Counted from the first letter of the stretch, positions 1 through 8,799 are shown. The stretch: DNA of 64,000 bases from Drouetiella sp036703255 (GCA_036703255.1 DATNPL010000200.1:1-64000), one strand, 5' to 3'. Made by a program: numbers and translations. Notes: generated by a model not told the origin, from the letters alone.

Positions 1-131
1 CAGAGTGGGGCAAAGATTTGTTCGCTGATATCCGGTCTGTCGTGAATACGGGTCAGCGTCAAGGGCTTTCTGCTTTTGAGTCTATTTCTGCTGCTTTGAA
101 CCCCCACCAATCCCTATTCCCTCTGAGTTGA
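1..131 (+). CDS. Transposase C-terminal fragment (IS66-like), cut by window edge
   Basis: An open frame enters from the left edge and stops with TGA at 129-131. Its last 42 residues begin EWGKDLFADIRSV and include a QRQGLSAFESISAAL stretch. This resembles the tail of IS66-family transposases, which end in a helix rich in R/K-Q-G followed by a short loose tail. The start and catalytic DDE domain lie outside the window, so I cannot say whether the element is intact. No terminal inverted repeat could be confirmed. It could be the tail of another transposase family. Confidence 0.4.
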   Translation, partial: EWGKDLFADIRSVVNTGQRQGLSAFESISAALNPHQSLFPLS

Positions 132-767
132 GTAATTACAAGAATTAGAAGGGCGATCGCCTCTCTCATCAGCTTTGTAGGGCTGGGTACAGCCTTCTCT
201 TCGACAATGATTACAGGTTTACATGAATAGGTTATTTTATCGATTGTTAATTCGGTAATAAGCATCCGCATAACCCTGTAAAATTCGGTAATAGCATTGT
301 CCAAATAGTGTTGTCCAAATTGAGGGGGCATTAGGTTTTATAAAGGGGCGATCGCCACCTAAAACCTGATGACGACCATATGGAAACGCTTGTTTGTCCG
401 CCCAAGACAACCTGACCATAACAAGCAGCTATTGGAACTCGATTCCACCGGATGCTGCTTCCGGATGCCGCTTAAAGATGAATGGTGTTGGCAGACACAA
501 CGGCCTCGCCGCAATTGTCAAGATCGATTGTCAAGAAATGTATCCAATATTAAAGATCGGTATCAGATTCAAAAGATAATCAGTTCATGTGAAGCAGGTT
601 TTCAGGTATATCAGCCATCAAGGGCACTATATTTCTGAGGCGGGTATAAACTTTTTTTAATTTTTATAACGATTTGTGATAATTTAGTACCGGGGCAGAG
701 CTGTATCCCCAAGATGTCTTGCTTCACCTTTTAGACAGCTGAAAACTTAGTGAGGTAATTCTTTAAT
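132..767. other. Gene-free stretch upstream of ocp
   Basis: No convincing gene. Short open frames on both strands lack ribosome sites and have no recognisable protein character. Two HIP1 octamers (GCGATCGC at 153-160 and 348-355) are present. The right-hand part is AT-rich and should carry the ocp promoter. Much of the rest may be debris next to the transposase remnant. Confidence 0.5.
675..683 (+). promoter_or_regulatory. Candidate extended -10 promoter of ocp
   Basis: TGTGATAAT matches an extended -10 box (TGn followed by GATAAT) in an AT-rich stretch. It would start a transcript near position 690 with a leader of about 78 bases before ocp. No clear -35 box accompanies it. This is an inference from sequence only. 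Confidence 0.3.
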
Positions 768-1727
768 ATGGCAGTTACTATAGATTCCGCTCGGAATATT
801 TTCCCTAGCACCCTGTCAGCTGATGCCGTACCGGCTCTGACAGCTCGATTTAACCAGCTCAGCGCTGAAGATCAGCTTGCATGGACATGGTTTGCCTTCT
901 TAGAAATGGGCAAAACCATCACGGTTGCGGCTCCAGGTGCAGCCAACATGCAGTTTGCTGAAGAGACTTTGAATCAAGTTAAGAAAATGAGTTTTGAGGA
1001 GCAAACTCAGGTTATGTGCGATTTGGCAAACCATGCCGACACGCCCATCTGCCGCACCTATGCGACTTGGTCGCCCAACATCAAGCTAGGCTTCTGGAAT
1101 CAGCTTGGAGAATGGATGGAGCAAGGCATTGTTGCACCTATTCCCACAGGCTATAAGCTTTCGGCCAACGCAAGTGCCGTATTGGAAACCCTCAAAACGC
1201 TAGACCAAGGACAGCAGATTACCGTCTTGCGCAACTCTGTTGTAGACATGGGGTACGATGTTGCCAAACTAGGCAGCTACACCACAGTTGCTGAACCCGT
1301 AGTTGTGCCCAAGGATATGTCTCAGCGCACTCAAGTCACCATTCAAGGTATCGACAACCCCACTGTGTTGAGCTACATGAATAACTTGAATGCCAATGAC
1401 TTTGATGAGCTAATCAAGCTGTTCGTGGAAGATGGCGCTTTGCAGCCTCCTTTCAAGCGGCCGATCGTGGGTAAAGAAGCGATTATGCGATTCTTCCGGG
1501 AAGAATGCCAAAACCTCAATTTGATTCCTGAGCGCGGCGTCGCAGAACCCGCAGACGACGGCTATACCCAGGTTAAGGTAACAGGTAAGGTTCAAACCCC
1601 CTGGTTTGGTGCAGCCGTAGGTATGAACATGGCTTGGCGGTTTTTGATCAACCCCGAAGGCAAGATCTTCTTTGTTGCGATCGACCTACTGGCATCTCCC
1701 AAGGAGCTTCTCAACCTAGTTCGCTAA
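768..1727 (+). CDS. ocp: Orange carotenoid protein (OCP)
   Basis: A 319-residue water-soluble carotenoid protein that senses strong blue-green light, binds the phycobilisome core and turns excess excitation into heat. The all-helical N-terminal domain (about 1-165) is joined by a linker to an NTF2-like C-terminal domain (about 195-317). The keto-carotenoid H-bond pair is present as Tyr203 (VLSYMNNL) and Trp290 (GMNMAWRF). The inter-domain salt-bridge pair appears as Arg155 and Glu246. Length and residues match photoactive OCP1-type proteins rather than isolated helical carotenoid proteins. frp follows 150 bases downstream on the same strand, the usual arrangement. Confidence 0.97.
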   Translation: MAVTIDSARNIFPSTLSADAVPALTARFNQLSAEDQLAWTWFAFLEMGKTITVAAPGAANMQFAEETLNQVKKMSFEEQTQVMCDLANHADTPICRTYATWSPNIKLGFWNQLGEWMEQGIVAPIPTGYKLSANASAVLETLKTLDQGQQITVLRNSVVDMGYDVAKLGSYTTVAEPVVVPKDMSQRTQVTIQGIDNPTVLSYMNNLNANDFDELIKLFVEDGALQPPFKRPIVGKEAIMRFFREECQNLNLIPERGVAEPADDGYTQVKVTGKVQTPWFGAAVGMNMAWRFLINPEGKIFFVAIDLLASPKELLNLVR

Positions 1728-1753
1728 GATGCTGACAGGTTGACATCATTTGA

Positions 1754-1790
1754 GGAATGTTTGAAAGATCGCAAATCCTTCAAACATTCC
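1754..1790 (+). terminator. Hairpin between ocp and frp
   Basis: GGAATGTTTGAA (1754-1765) pairs perfectly with TTCAAACATTCC (1779-1790) around a 13-base loop. There is no T-run after it, so it may stabilise the ocp message or attenuate read-through into frp rather than act as a strict terminator. Confidence 0.45.
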
Positions 1791-1877
1791 TTGAAAGAAA
1801 GCTAGACCCTGAGAGAAATTTAGGACGAGTCAATTTTTACAAAACAACTACTGTATAAATTTTAGTTAGATTGAGTC

Positions 1878-2204
1878 ATGCAAGTGAGTGAAGCTGAGTG
1901 GACTGACGTAGAGAAAAATATAGCTCGAACTGCCTTCGAACGAGCCTACGCGCGAGAAATTGAGGCTTTGCTTCGGCAGGTTCGAGAACAGGCAAGTACG
2001 CTTGTGGAATTGAGCGATCTCTGGCAGCTGCATGACTTCTTAAGTGCGAGAAGGCATGAAGTCGAAGGCAAGTACGACTACCAATACTCGGGCTTGCTCT
2101 TTGTCTTTGCTGGCTTGGTTAAAGAAGGCTGGCTGCATCTCAATGATTTGGAAGGGCTAGGTAAAGATAAGCTCTCTAAAGTTACCGCTTTGGCAAAGAT
2201 GTAG
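1878..2204 (+). CDS. frp: Fluorescence recovery protein (FRP)
   Basis: A 108-residue, mostly helical protein that binds the C-terminal domain of activated OCP and speeds its return to the inactive orange form, ending phycobilisome quenching. Family marks include an N-terminal WTDVEKNIARTAFERAY helix, the SDLWQLHDFLSARR segment and the GKYDYQYS turn. Length is normal and the ATG start fits the family. It lies directly downstream of ocp, separated by a hairpin, so it may have its own promoter. Confidence 0.95.
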   Translation: MQVSEAEWTDVEKNIARTAFERAYAREIEALLRQVREQASTLVELSDLWQLHDFLSARRHEVEGKYDYQYSGLLFVFAGLVKEGWLHLNDLEGLGKDKLSKVTALAKM

Positions 2205-2245
2205 CCTGAGTCTGGGTTGCCCTTAAAGATTTCAAATTAATCTGC

Positions 2246-2298
2246 AATCGTTTTTTGGAGGTGCCGCACTCCGCGCAGCACTTCCAAAAAACGATTGG
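2246..2298 (+). terminator. Strong hairpin after frp
   Basis: A 20-base arm at 2246-2265 pairs with 2279-2298, with one G-T pair, around a 13-base loop. The arms carry a six-T/six-A core and the right arm runs into GGGTTTT. It is placed to end the ocp-frp transcript before the ABC ATPase gene. Confidence 0.6.
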
Positions 2299-2352
2299 GT
2301 TTTATGTAATCCATGCTTCTAAGATGGGAGTTAATGAATTCAGGCAGCAGCC

Positions 2353-3435
2353 GTGGCAAGAGTCTATCTAGAAGACATTTCTCGTCGGTTTGGCAGCACA
2401 ACGGCGATCGCTGATATTACCTTTGAGGTGCCTGATGGAGAATTTTGGGTCTTGGTGGGGCCATCGGGCTGCGGCAAGTCTACGATTTTAAGGACGATCG
2501 CCGGGTTAGACAGCGCGACGTCTGGCAGCTTGTTTATTGGCGATCGCCGGGTTAATCAGGTTCCGGCACGCGAACGAGATGTGGCGATGGTTTTCCAAAA
2601 CTACGCCCTCTACCCGCACATGACGGTGGCTGAGAATTTAGCGTTTGGCTTGAGGATGCGTCAGGCTGAGCCAAAGACAATTCGGGCGCGGGTCGAAACC
2701 GTGGCACAATCCCTCAATATTGCCCACCTGCTCGATCGCAAGCCCCGGCAGCTATCGGGCGGACAGCAGCAGCGGGTGGCTCTGGGTCGGGCCATTGCTC
2801 GACAGCCCCAGGTTTTTTTGCTAGACGAACCGCTGTCTAATCTAGATGCCCAACTGCGAGATGACACCCGTGCTGAGCTGAAGCAGCTACATCAGCGTCT
2901 GGGCATCACCACCATCTATGTCACCCATGATCAGGTCGAGGCCATGACCCTGGCCGATCGCATTGTGGTACTTCACCAAGGCAAAATTCAACAGATTGCC
3001 GACCCACAAACAATGTATGCCCAGCCTGCCAATCAGATGGTGGCGACCTTCTTGGGCAATCCGCCGATGAATATTTTGCCTGTCACTTACGATGGCGAGG
3101 GCTTTCAGCTCGCGGGGCGAATGATTCCCTGTCCTGAGCGGTTGCGATCGTCCCTCTCGCCGGGGCAGCGCCTCAACTTAGGCATCCGCCCAGAGCATAT
3201 TCAAATAGCAGCCGATCGCCCTGCGCACTTGGTTGTAGAAGTTGCGATCGTAGAGCCGTTAGGGCGAGAAACGCTTTTGCGCACCCGCTCGATCGCGCCA
3301 GAGGCAGCCCTAGTCAATGTCCAGGTTGCCGCCGAGATGCGGCTTAAGGTGGGCGATCGCCTACCGCTGTTCTGTACTCCCGAACGGCTGGTTGTGTTTG
3401 ATCCTGCAACAGGCAATAATCTCAATCCTGCCTAG
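2353..3435 (+). CDS. ABC transporter ATP-binding protein, UgpC/MsmK/MalK type
   Basis: A 360-residue ATPase that powers carbohydrate (CUT1-type) importers from the cytoplasmic face. Walker A GPSGCGKST is at about 36-44, the signature LSGGQQQRVALGRA at about 134-147, and Walker B VFLLDEPLSNLD at about 154-165. The switch His follows in YVTHDQVEA. A C-terminal TOBE/MalK-like regulatory region (about 240-360) contains LGIRPEHI. The start is GTG. No permease or binding-protein gene is adjacent, as expected for a shared stand-alone ATPase. Its stop codon overlaps that of the convergent regulator gene. Confidence 0.92.
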   Translation: MARVYLEDISRRFGSTTAIADITFEVPDGEFWVLVGPSGCGKSTILRTIAGLDSATSGSLFIGDRRVNQVPARERDVAMVFQNYALYPHMTVAENLAFGLRMRQAEPKTIRARVETVAQSLNIAHLLDRKPRQLSGGQQQRVALGRAIARQPQVFLLDEPLSNLDAQLRDDTRAELKQLHQRLGITTIYVTHDQVEAMTLADRIVVLHQGKIQQIADPQTMYAQPANQMVATFLGNPPMNILPVTYDGEGFQLAGRMIPCPERLRSSLSPGQRLNLGIRPEHIQIAADRPAHLVVEVAIVEPLGRETLLRTRSIAPEAALVNVQVAAEMRLKVGDRLPLFCTPERLVVFDPATGNNLNPA

Positions 3436-4208
3436 ATTTCAGCCAGATGCGATAAAGAGCGGAGCGGTGGCTTCCGCACATTTATTTTTTGGCTGGAATA
3501 TTCTTTCGTATGAGGTTTGGCATTGACAACTTCAATATTAAAGCGGTAGCCAACGTTGCGTACCGTCTGAATTAGGCTGGGCTGACGTGGATCGACCTCA
3601 ATTTTCTTGCGGAGCGACAGCACATGCGTGTCTACCGTGCGGTGATTGTCAATGGCATCGGGCCAAGCCCTGCGCAAAAGCTCTGTACGGTTGAGGGGCA
3701 GACCACCTGCCTGCGCCAGCACGTAAAGCAGGCTAAATTCTTGTGGGGTCAAATCAATATAGGATTCTTTCAGACGCACTCGGCGCTGGATTAAATCGAT
3801 CTTAAGATCGCCATAATCGAGTGAGGCTGGAGCTGCGATCGCTCGATTGCGTCGGGTCAGCGCCTCTACCCGAGCCAAAAATTCTTGCATACCAAAGGGT
3901 TTCGTCAGATAGTCATCTGCGCCAGCCCGCAACCCCGCCACAATATCAGACTCCGTTCCGCGAGACGACAGCATCAGAATCATCGCCTGACGCTGCTGTT
4001 GCAGCCAGTAGCAAAACTCTAACCCATTTCCATCCGACAGCTCAGAATCTAAAACAACCAGGCTAGGCTGCCGATCTAGAAAAACCTCACGCGCCTGTAA
4101 AAGATCGGCCGACTGATGAACCCAGTGCCCAACCTGTTGCAAGTGCCAACCAAGCAGCGATCGCAAATGGGGATTACCCTCAACAATTTGGATGCAGACA
4201 GAGACCAC
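3432..4208 (-). CDS. OmpR-family response regulator
   Basis: A two-domain DNA-binding regulator of about 258 residues. The receiver has the phospho-acceptor in VVLDSEL, the Ser switch in LMLSSRG and the Lys in LTKPFG. The first acidic pocket is VEGNPH rather than the usual adjacent Asp/Glu pair. The winged-helix output domain includes LTPQEFSLLYVLA and ends VRNVGYRF, followed by a basic tail of about 35 residues. I place the start at GTG 4208, since sequence upstream of VSVCIQIVEGNPH lacks domain character; an in-frame ATG lies at 4244. No histidine kinase is nearby and I cannot assign a named cyanobacterial regulator. Confidence 0.85.
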   Translation of the reverse strand: MVSVCIQIVEGNPHLRSLLGWHLQQVGHWVHQSADLLQAREVFLDRQPSLVVLDSELSDGNGLEFCYWLQQQRQAMILMLSSRGTESDIVAGLRAGADDYLTKPFGMQEFLARVEALTRRNRAIAAPASLDYGDLKIDLIQRRVRLKESYIDLTPQEFSLLYVLAQAGGLPLNRTELLRRAWPDAIDNHRTVDTHVLSLRKKIEVDPRQPSLIQTVRNVGYRFNIEVVNAKPHTKEYSSQKINVRKPPLRSLSHLAEI

Positions 4209-4579
4209 AGCACACAGCTTCGCGTCAGTTTTTGATATCAACACCCTAACAGAGCCTTTGTCAGGCTTTTGTAACTCCTGTTACTTGAACCCTACTGTTG
4301 TGCGATCGCGCTACAAATGTCCAAGGTATAGCTACTTCTAAAGGAAGATAAAAGGCAATGGGCAAAGCTCAACAAATCACAGTCTCTGACGCATGATTGA
4401 AGCTGTCCTCTGTTTATCCTTTATTTATAAAGATGACGTATTCTAAAGGACTCCTTAAGGATGAGTAAACCCCTAAATAATTTGAAGTTATAATAAGTGA
4501 AGCAACAGTATCTAACTCGGTTGTAAATACTAGATTTAGGCTGCCGTTGCCACCCAGACGAATTCTTAGGAAATCATCT
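4209..4579. other. Divergent intergenic region
   Basis: This separates the leftward response regulator from the rightward small gene at 4580 and must hold both promoters. A 12-codon frame at 4358-4396 begins after an AAAGGAAG purine run, but is too short to call. An AT-rich stretch with TATAATAAG near 4490 is a plausible -10 region for the rightward gene. Confidence 0.4.
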
Positions 4580-4822
4580 ATGCTACAAGATGCCCAAACA
4601 ATCCGTTACTACCAAAGGGTAACGGATGCTCTGGTAGAACAGTGGAGTCGCGGGTATCGTTTTGATGAACTCCGGCACTACATTGATGGTTACATGGCTG
4701 CACTACGCCACTCAAATGCGATCGAGCCTTACTTGATCCATCGACTGGAGGAAGAAGTAAGCCGCTATCTCTACGACTCTTCTAATTTTGAGGTGCCTCA
4801 GCCCGAACCTGATTACCGATAA
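4580..4822 (+). CDS. Small conserved cyanobacterial protein (DUF6761-like)
   Basis: An 80-residue soluble protein starting MLQDAQTIRYYQRVTD. It looks like a small helical family confined to cyanobacteria, which I recall as DUF6761; its function is unknown. Conserved-looking blocks are EQWSRGYRFDELRHYIDGY and IEPYLIHRLEEEVSRYLYD. An in-frame TTG-type extension of 11 residues upstream has no family character, so the ATG at 4580 is preferred. It converges on grxD. Confidence 0.7.
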   Translation: MLQDAQTIRYYQRVTDALVEQWSRGYRFDELRHYIDGYMAALRHSNAIEPYLIHRLEEEVSRYLYDSSNFEVPQPEPDYR

Positions 4823-4877
4823 ACGGCTCAAGATTTCTCTTTGCAAACAAAAATTACTTATTGACGCTTTTACCCTG

Positions 4878-4903
4878 AGGGACGTGGCTACTGTCACGTC
4901 CCT
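4878..4903. terminator. Bidirectional terminator-like hairpin
   Basis: AGGGACGTG (4878-4886) pairs with CACGTCCCT (4895-4903) around an eight-base loop. It sits between the convergent genes ending at 4822 and 4946 and could stop transcription from both sides. T-runs are weak. Confidence 0.4.
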
Positions 4904-4945
4904 AACTCTATGGATTGCGCCTGCTGCCTAGTCCACGCGCTAGCG

Positions 4946-5269
4946 CTATGAAGCCAAGGCAACTTCGACTAGTTCCTGAAGCTCACCTTTTTGATAAAGC
5001 TCAATCAGAATATCTGAGCCACCTACAAACTCGCCGTTGACATAGACCTGAGGAATCGTCGGCCAGTTTGAGTACTCCTTAATGCCCTGACGAATTTCGG
5101 CATCGGCTAGCACATCAGCCGTCTCATAAGGCACACCCAGAACGTTCAAAATCTGAACCACATTATTAGAGAAACCGCACTGGGGCATGAGCTTGTTGCC
5201 CTTCATGAAAACCATGATTTTGTTCTTTTGAACCAGATCATCAATGCGTTGCTGTACTTCTGGAGTCAT
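4946..5269 (-). CDS. grxD: Monothiol glutaredoxin, CGFS type (Grx4/GrxD)
   Basis: A 107-residue cytosolic protein that binds and delivers a [2Fe-2S] cluster as a dimer with glutathione. The active-site motif CGFS appears in MPQCGFSNNV. The glutathione-binding TIPQVYVNGEFVGGSD motif follows, with a cis-Pro. Length is normal for single-domain monothiol glutaredoxins. bolA lies about 250 bases upstream on the same strand. BolA and CGFS glutaredoxins form mixed cluster complexes in many organisms, so the pairing supports the assignment. Confidence 0.96.
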   Translation of the reverse strand: MTPEVQQRIDDLVQKNKIMVFMKGNKLMPQCGFSNNVVQILNVLGVPYETADVLADAEIRQGIKEYSNWPTIPQVYVNGEFVGGSDILIELYQKGELQELVEVALAS

Positions 5270-5520
5270 AGGTTCCTACCATAATGGCTGTCTATCTTTA
5301 CCTTAATCTTAGGCTCTGCTTTAAAAGTTGACTCTTCGGGCATCAAGCCTCTGAAAAATTCAGTCTTTCTAACCCGCTTAAGAACATATTCTAGACGTTA
5401 GATTCCCAAAATCTAGCTTGAAAATCTAGGTTATTTTGATCAGCGATCGCCCTTCCTCGGTCGCCAAAGACTTCTTTTAAGCCAGATAGCTCTCGGAAAT
5501 CTTGGGTCTAATTTACGATG

Positions 5521-5781
5521 CTAAACGGGCTGCCCCAAGGCTGCCCAGTCTTGAGGCGTGTAGGTTTCCATCGTCAAAGCGTGGATTGCATCGGAAGAGA
5601 GGGCTTGACGCAATGCGCCATAAACTAGCTGATGACGCTGCACCAGTCGCTTGCCCTCAAACTGAGAAGAGACAACCACGACCTTGTAGTGATCCAGCGT
5701 TCCAGTCAGATCCTGAACCTGAACCTGGGCGTCGGGTAGCCCAGCCCTAATCATCATTTCCACCTGCTCTGAGCTAATCAT
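5521..5781 (-). CDS. bolA: BolA family protein
   Basis: An 86-residue class II KH-like protein. It carries VSSQFEGKRLVQRHQLVYGAL, the family's core with the conserved RHQ(L)VY block, then a short helix ending in ALTMETYTPQDW. In other organisms BolA proteins bind CGFS glutaredoxins through a shared [2Fe-2S] cluster. Here grxD follows on the same strand after a 251-base spacer, so co-expression is likely but a second promoter is possible. The start ATG is clear. Confidence 0.93.
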   Translation of the reverse strand: MISSEQVEMMIRAGLPDAQVQVQDLTGTLDHYKVVVVSSQFEGKRLVQRHQLVYGALRQALSSDAIHALTMETYTPQDWAALGQPV

Positions 5782-6001
5782 AGATTCTCCTCAAGACTTG
5801 CTGCCTTTGTGCTTTTAGCTCTAGTTTAAGTTTATAAACGTGGCTACGAACAAAACTATCCATCACCGCTGGGAGGGCGCTCCCCAGGGGCAGATGCTGC
5901 TTGAAAACCTAATGTTGTGCAAGCCTTGCATAGCCGAGGCTTAGACTTTACAAGGGTAGACTGAACAGAGGCTTGACTGGCTCTAGCTGAGCAGCGATCG
6001 C

Positions 6002-6655
6002 CTAAGGGGCTGGCGCTGAAGCATCTGAATTTCTGGGATAGGGCGAACTGACAAATCCCAGCTCATAGAGTTGCTCGTAGGCTTTCTTGCCCAGTTCACG
6101 GGTTGGATTTTGGCTACGGACAATCTGGATTAGCAAAGGCACAGAGAGTTCGGGCTTATTTTGTGCTCTATGAACCAGTGCAAGTTGATAGGTGGCTTCA
6201 TCCCGCAGCTGAGCTGTCGAAATCGCCTGCTGGCGCTGGTCATCCGCAATACGGAGGTCAATTCCAGCAAAGCTAGCCCCTAAATCTTGGTAGAAATTAG
6301 ACAGCTGGTTAAAGACTTGACGCGCCTGCTGGAGCTTTTGCACAGCCAGGTCATAGTTTTGAGCCGAAGCCGCCTCGCCCGCCTCTTGCATCAAGCGCTG
6401 TCCGCCCTGAACGCTAAGGAGGCTGCCATCTTGAGACAAAGGACGCAGATCGTCGTTTTCAGGCGACTGCTCAGAGGGGGGAGGTGGCGTTTGCGCCTGA
6501 ACCACAAGCGGGTGAGGCATCAGCAGGGTTGCGGCTGTCGAAAATGACAGTAAACCCACAAAAGACAGAGAACGTTTTACGCCGAGCAATAGCATGAAAG
6601 ACTTCTGAAACGTTGTGTGACGGCTAACAGTTTTAGCCTTGGGGTATATTACCAT
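6002..6655 (-). CDS. Secreted or periplasmic protein of unknown function
   Basis: A 217-residue protein. A hydrophobic signal segment (about 30-50, SLSFVGLLSFSTAATLLM) ends near VVQAQT, followed by a Pro/Glu-rich linker. The rest is helical, with blocks such as AGEAASAQNYDLAVQKLQQARQVFNQL and LALVHRAQNKPELSVPLL that resemble two tetratricopeptide-type helix pairs. I cannot name the family with confidence. A start at the Met about 20 residues in would give a more ordinary signal peptide. It diverges from the subtilase-like gene. Confidence 0.65.
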   Translation of the reverse strand: MVIYPKAKTVSRHTTFQKSFMLLLGVKRSLSFVGLLSFSTAATLLMPHPLVVQAQTPPPPSEQSPENDDLRPLSQDGSLLSVQGGQRLMQEAGEAASAQNYDLAVQKLQQARQVFNQLSNFYQDLGASFAGIDLRIADDQRQQAISTAQLRDEATYQLALVHRAQNKPELSVPLLIQIVRSQNPTRELGKKAYEQLYELGFVSSPYPRNSDASAPAP

Positions 6656-6845
6656 TGCACTCTTGATTAAAGATAAATCTTTGTGAAAATGGGTAGATCT
6701 GGCAGCAGCTCAAAGTCAAAGAGCTGGGCTTTCAGAGCTTGAGAGAAGAAACCTCAAAGACGCAGGCTCAAATTCTGAGTTCCCGAAATTTTCAACAATT
6801 ATTTTTTGCAGCAGCTGATCTGCGGCACAACATGAGGTTTAAGGC

Positions 6846-8780
6846 GTGCAGGAGCAGATGATTGAAGGCAATAGGGTAAAGAGCAAAATGGGAGAAGGCC
6901 AGACTTTGTGGCGTGGCGGAGAAGCTTTAACGTTACAAAAGCGAGAGGATTGTTTCACGATTAAACTCTCTAATTTTGCAGTGAGTCCGCTTTCTCTCTT
7001 GGCTCGACAGGTGGCAGCAACCTCTTTGCGGCTCCTGCCTTTTGCGCAGCTAGCCGAACTGCGAGTAGAAGCCAGCCGCCTAGAAACCGCGATGCAAACC
7101 GTGCGGGCAAACCCGGCGATCGCCTTTGTCAGCCATGTCTACCAGATGGAGAAAAGCCCAGAAGCGCCGCTGTATTTAACTGATCAGATCACGATTCAGT
7201 TTGCGGCAGATGTGAGTGCCGATCGCATGAGGCAAATCACATCTGCCTTGGGGCTACAAATTCTTAAACTTGTGCCTGGAGTTGCCAAGAGCTTTGTCTT
7301 TCAGGTGACGCCTCGTGCTGCCGCCAATCCCCTAAAGCTAACGCAGCATCTGCTGTCCTATCCAGAGGTCTGGTTAGCAGAGGCAAATGTTGTGACTGCC
7401 ATACGGCCGCATCCCCAAAGCAGGAGCAATTTACCGAGCCGATCTGCCGACATTGCCCCTGCACCGCTTGATCTGGAATCCGTTTGGGCAATTACCCAAA
7501 GCGATCGATCAACAGTAGTAGCCGTCATGGACGAGGCGATCGACTTTAACCATCCTGATTTCAGAAGCGAAGGCAAGATCGTGGCTCCTTTTCGGCTGCG
7601 TCAGTCTCTTTCTCATCTCTCTCGGTTGCTTGCGGCTAAGGCAGATCCCCCCCTTCTGGAACCAGAAGCGATCGATCGCGAGGCCATAAGCTCTAGTACA
7701 GATTACACTCGCCTTGTCCTGGGTGAAAAAACGAGGTGGGGCATTGCCCCAAAATCAGCGCTAATGCCCATCGAAATGGATGGCTTTTTCGATGATCAGT
7801 CCCTTGAGGAAATGTTTGAGTGGGCTTCGCAGCAAGGTGCAGATGTTATCTTGAGCGGCTGGAGAGCGCATCCCAATTATTTTCCGCTGTCTTTGCGGCA
7901 GCGAGTGGCCATTGCCCGAGCCGCAGAGCAGGGTAGACAAGGCAGAGGTTGTGTGGTGATTTTTGCCGCTAGCGGCGCTGAAGCCCCAGATCCCTCCGGT
8001 GCGTTAAGTAGCAGCCTCAATGGCTTTTCGCTTCACCCGGATGTGATAGCCGTGGGTGATGGCGATCGCTTGCCTCTAGAGGATGAGGCTGTAGCGATTA
8101 GCGCTGTCGGCAACAAGGGAGATAGAGCGAAGGCGGGTGGAGCGGCTAGGGCAGGGGCGATCGTCGCGGGTGTTGCGGCGCTGATGCTGACCGTAAATCC
8201 TAGCTTGACGGCACAGCAGGTGAAGCAAATCTTGCAGGAAACAGCTGACAAAGAGGCTAATAACTATCCTGAAAAACATCCTGGCAAAGCCAGCACAGCA
8301 GGTTACAGCAAAATCGGACATGCCTCTGGTCTGGGCTATGGCAGAGTCAATGCTTTGAGAGCAGTTCAGGTAGCGCAGCAAAGGATGAAACGATCGCTGG
8401 TGGCTCGGTGGCTACAGTGGCAAAATCTAGAGGCGATCGAGATTCCAGATGCTGATCCTCAGGGCGTTTTTAGCTTCATTCAGGTAGAGGGTGCGCTTGA
8501 TTCTGTTCTTGATATAGAAATCGACCTAACTCTAGAACATCGCTTTGCCAGCGATTTGCAGATTTATCTGGCTAGCCCCAATGGCAGGACTGTCTTACTG
8601 CAAAATCGCAGTCTAGGCAGGCAGGCTCGCCTCAGCAAGACCTATTCTCTTGAAACAACGCCATCCCTAAAGAGATTGCTTGATCAGCCTTCAGCGGGAC
8701 AGTGGGGACTGTGGCTCGTAGATGGAGTGCCGTCAGATACAGGAAAGCTGCTGAGCTGGACGCTGCGGTTAGGCATCTAG
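6846..8780 (+). CDS. Subtilisin-fold (S8) protein lacking catalytic residues, with C-terminal P-domain
   Basis: A 644-residue protein. The N-terminal 200 residues resemble the prodomain region of cyanobacterial subtilases. The S8 fold runs from about 222 to 510, followed by a proprotein-convertase-type P-domain (about 545-644, with ASDLQIYLASPNGRTVLL). Only the Asp of the triad is kept (VMDEAIDFNHPDF, Asp229). The His motif HGTxxAG is replaced by STDYTRLVLGE, the oxyanion Asn in FAAGN is Gly377 (FAASGA), and the Ser motif GTSxAAP is GAARAGA with Ala434 at the Ser site. The frame is intact, so this looks like a maintained pseudoenzyme, not a decaying gene. GTG start; ATG at 6858 is an alternative. 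Confidence 0.85.
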   Translation: MQEQMIEGNRVKSKMGEGQTLWRGGEALTLQKREDCFTIKLSNFAVSPLSLLARQVAATSLRLLPFAQLAELRVEASRLETAMQTVRANPAIAFVSHVYQMEKSPEAPLYLTDQITIQFAADVSADRMRQITSALGLQILKLVPGVAKSFVFQVTPRAAANPLKLTQHLLSYPEVWLAEANVVTAIRPHPQSRSNLPSRSADIAPAPLDLESVWAITQSDRSTVVAVMDEAIDFNHPDFRSEGKIVAPFRLRQSLSHLSRLLAAKADPPLLEPEAIDREAISSSTDYTRLVLGEKTRWGIAPKSALMPIEMDGFFDDQSLEEMFEWASQQGADVILSGWRAHPNYFPLSLRQRVAIARAAEQGRQGRGCVVIFAASGAEAPDPSGALSSSLNGFSLHPDVIAVGDGDRLPLEDEAVAISAVGNKGDRAKAGGAARAGAIVAGVAALMLTVNPSLTAQQVKQILQETADKEANNYPEKHPGKASTAGYSKIGHASGLGYGRVNALRAVQVAQQRMKRSLVARWLQWQNLEAIEIPDADPQGVFSFIQVEGALDSVLDIEIDLTLEHRFASDLQIYLASPNGRTVLLQNRSLGRQARLSKTYSLETTPSLKRLLDQPSAGQWGLWLVDGVPSDTGKLLSWTLRLGI

Positions 8781-8799
8781 GGGAGGGGCGATCACAGCT

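Noticed and set aside
59..638. Several short frames on both strands left of ocp
   Set aside because: No ribosome sites, mutual overlap and no protein-like patterns; more likely non-coding or degraded sequence.
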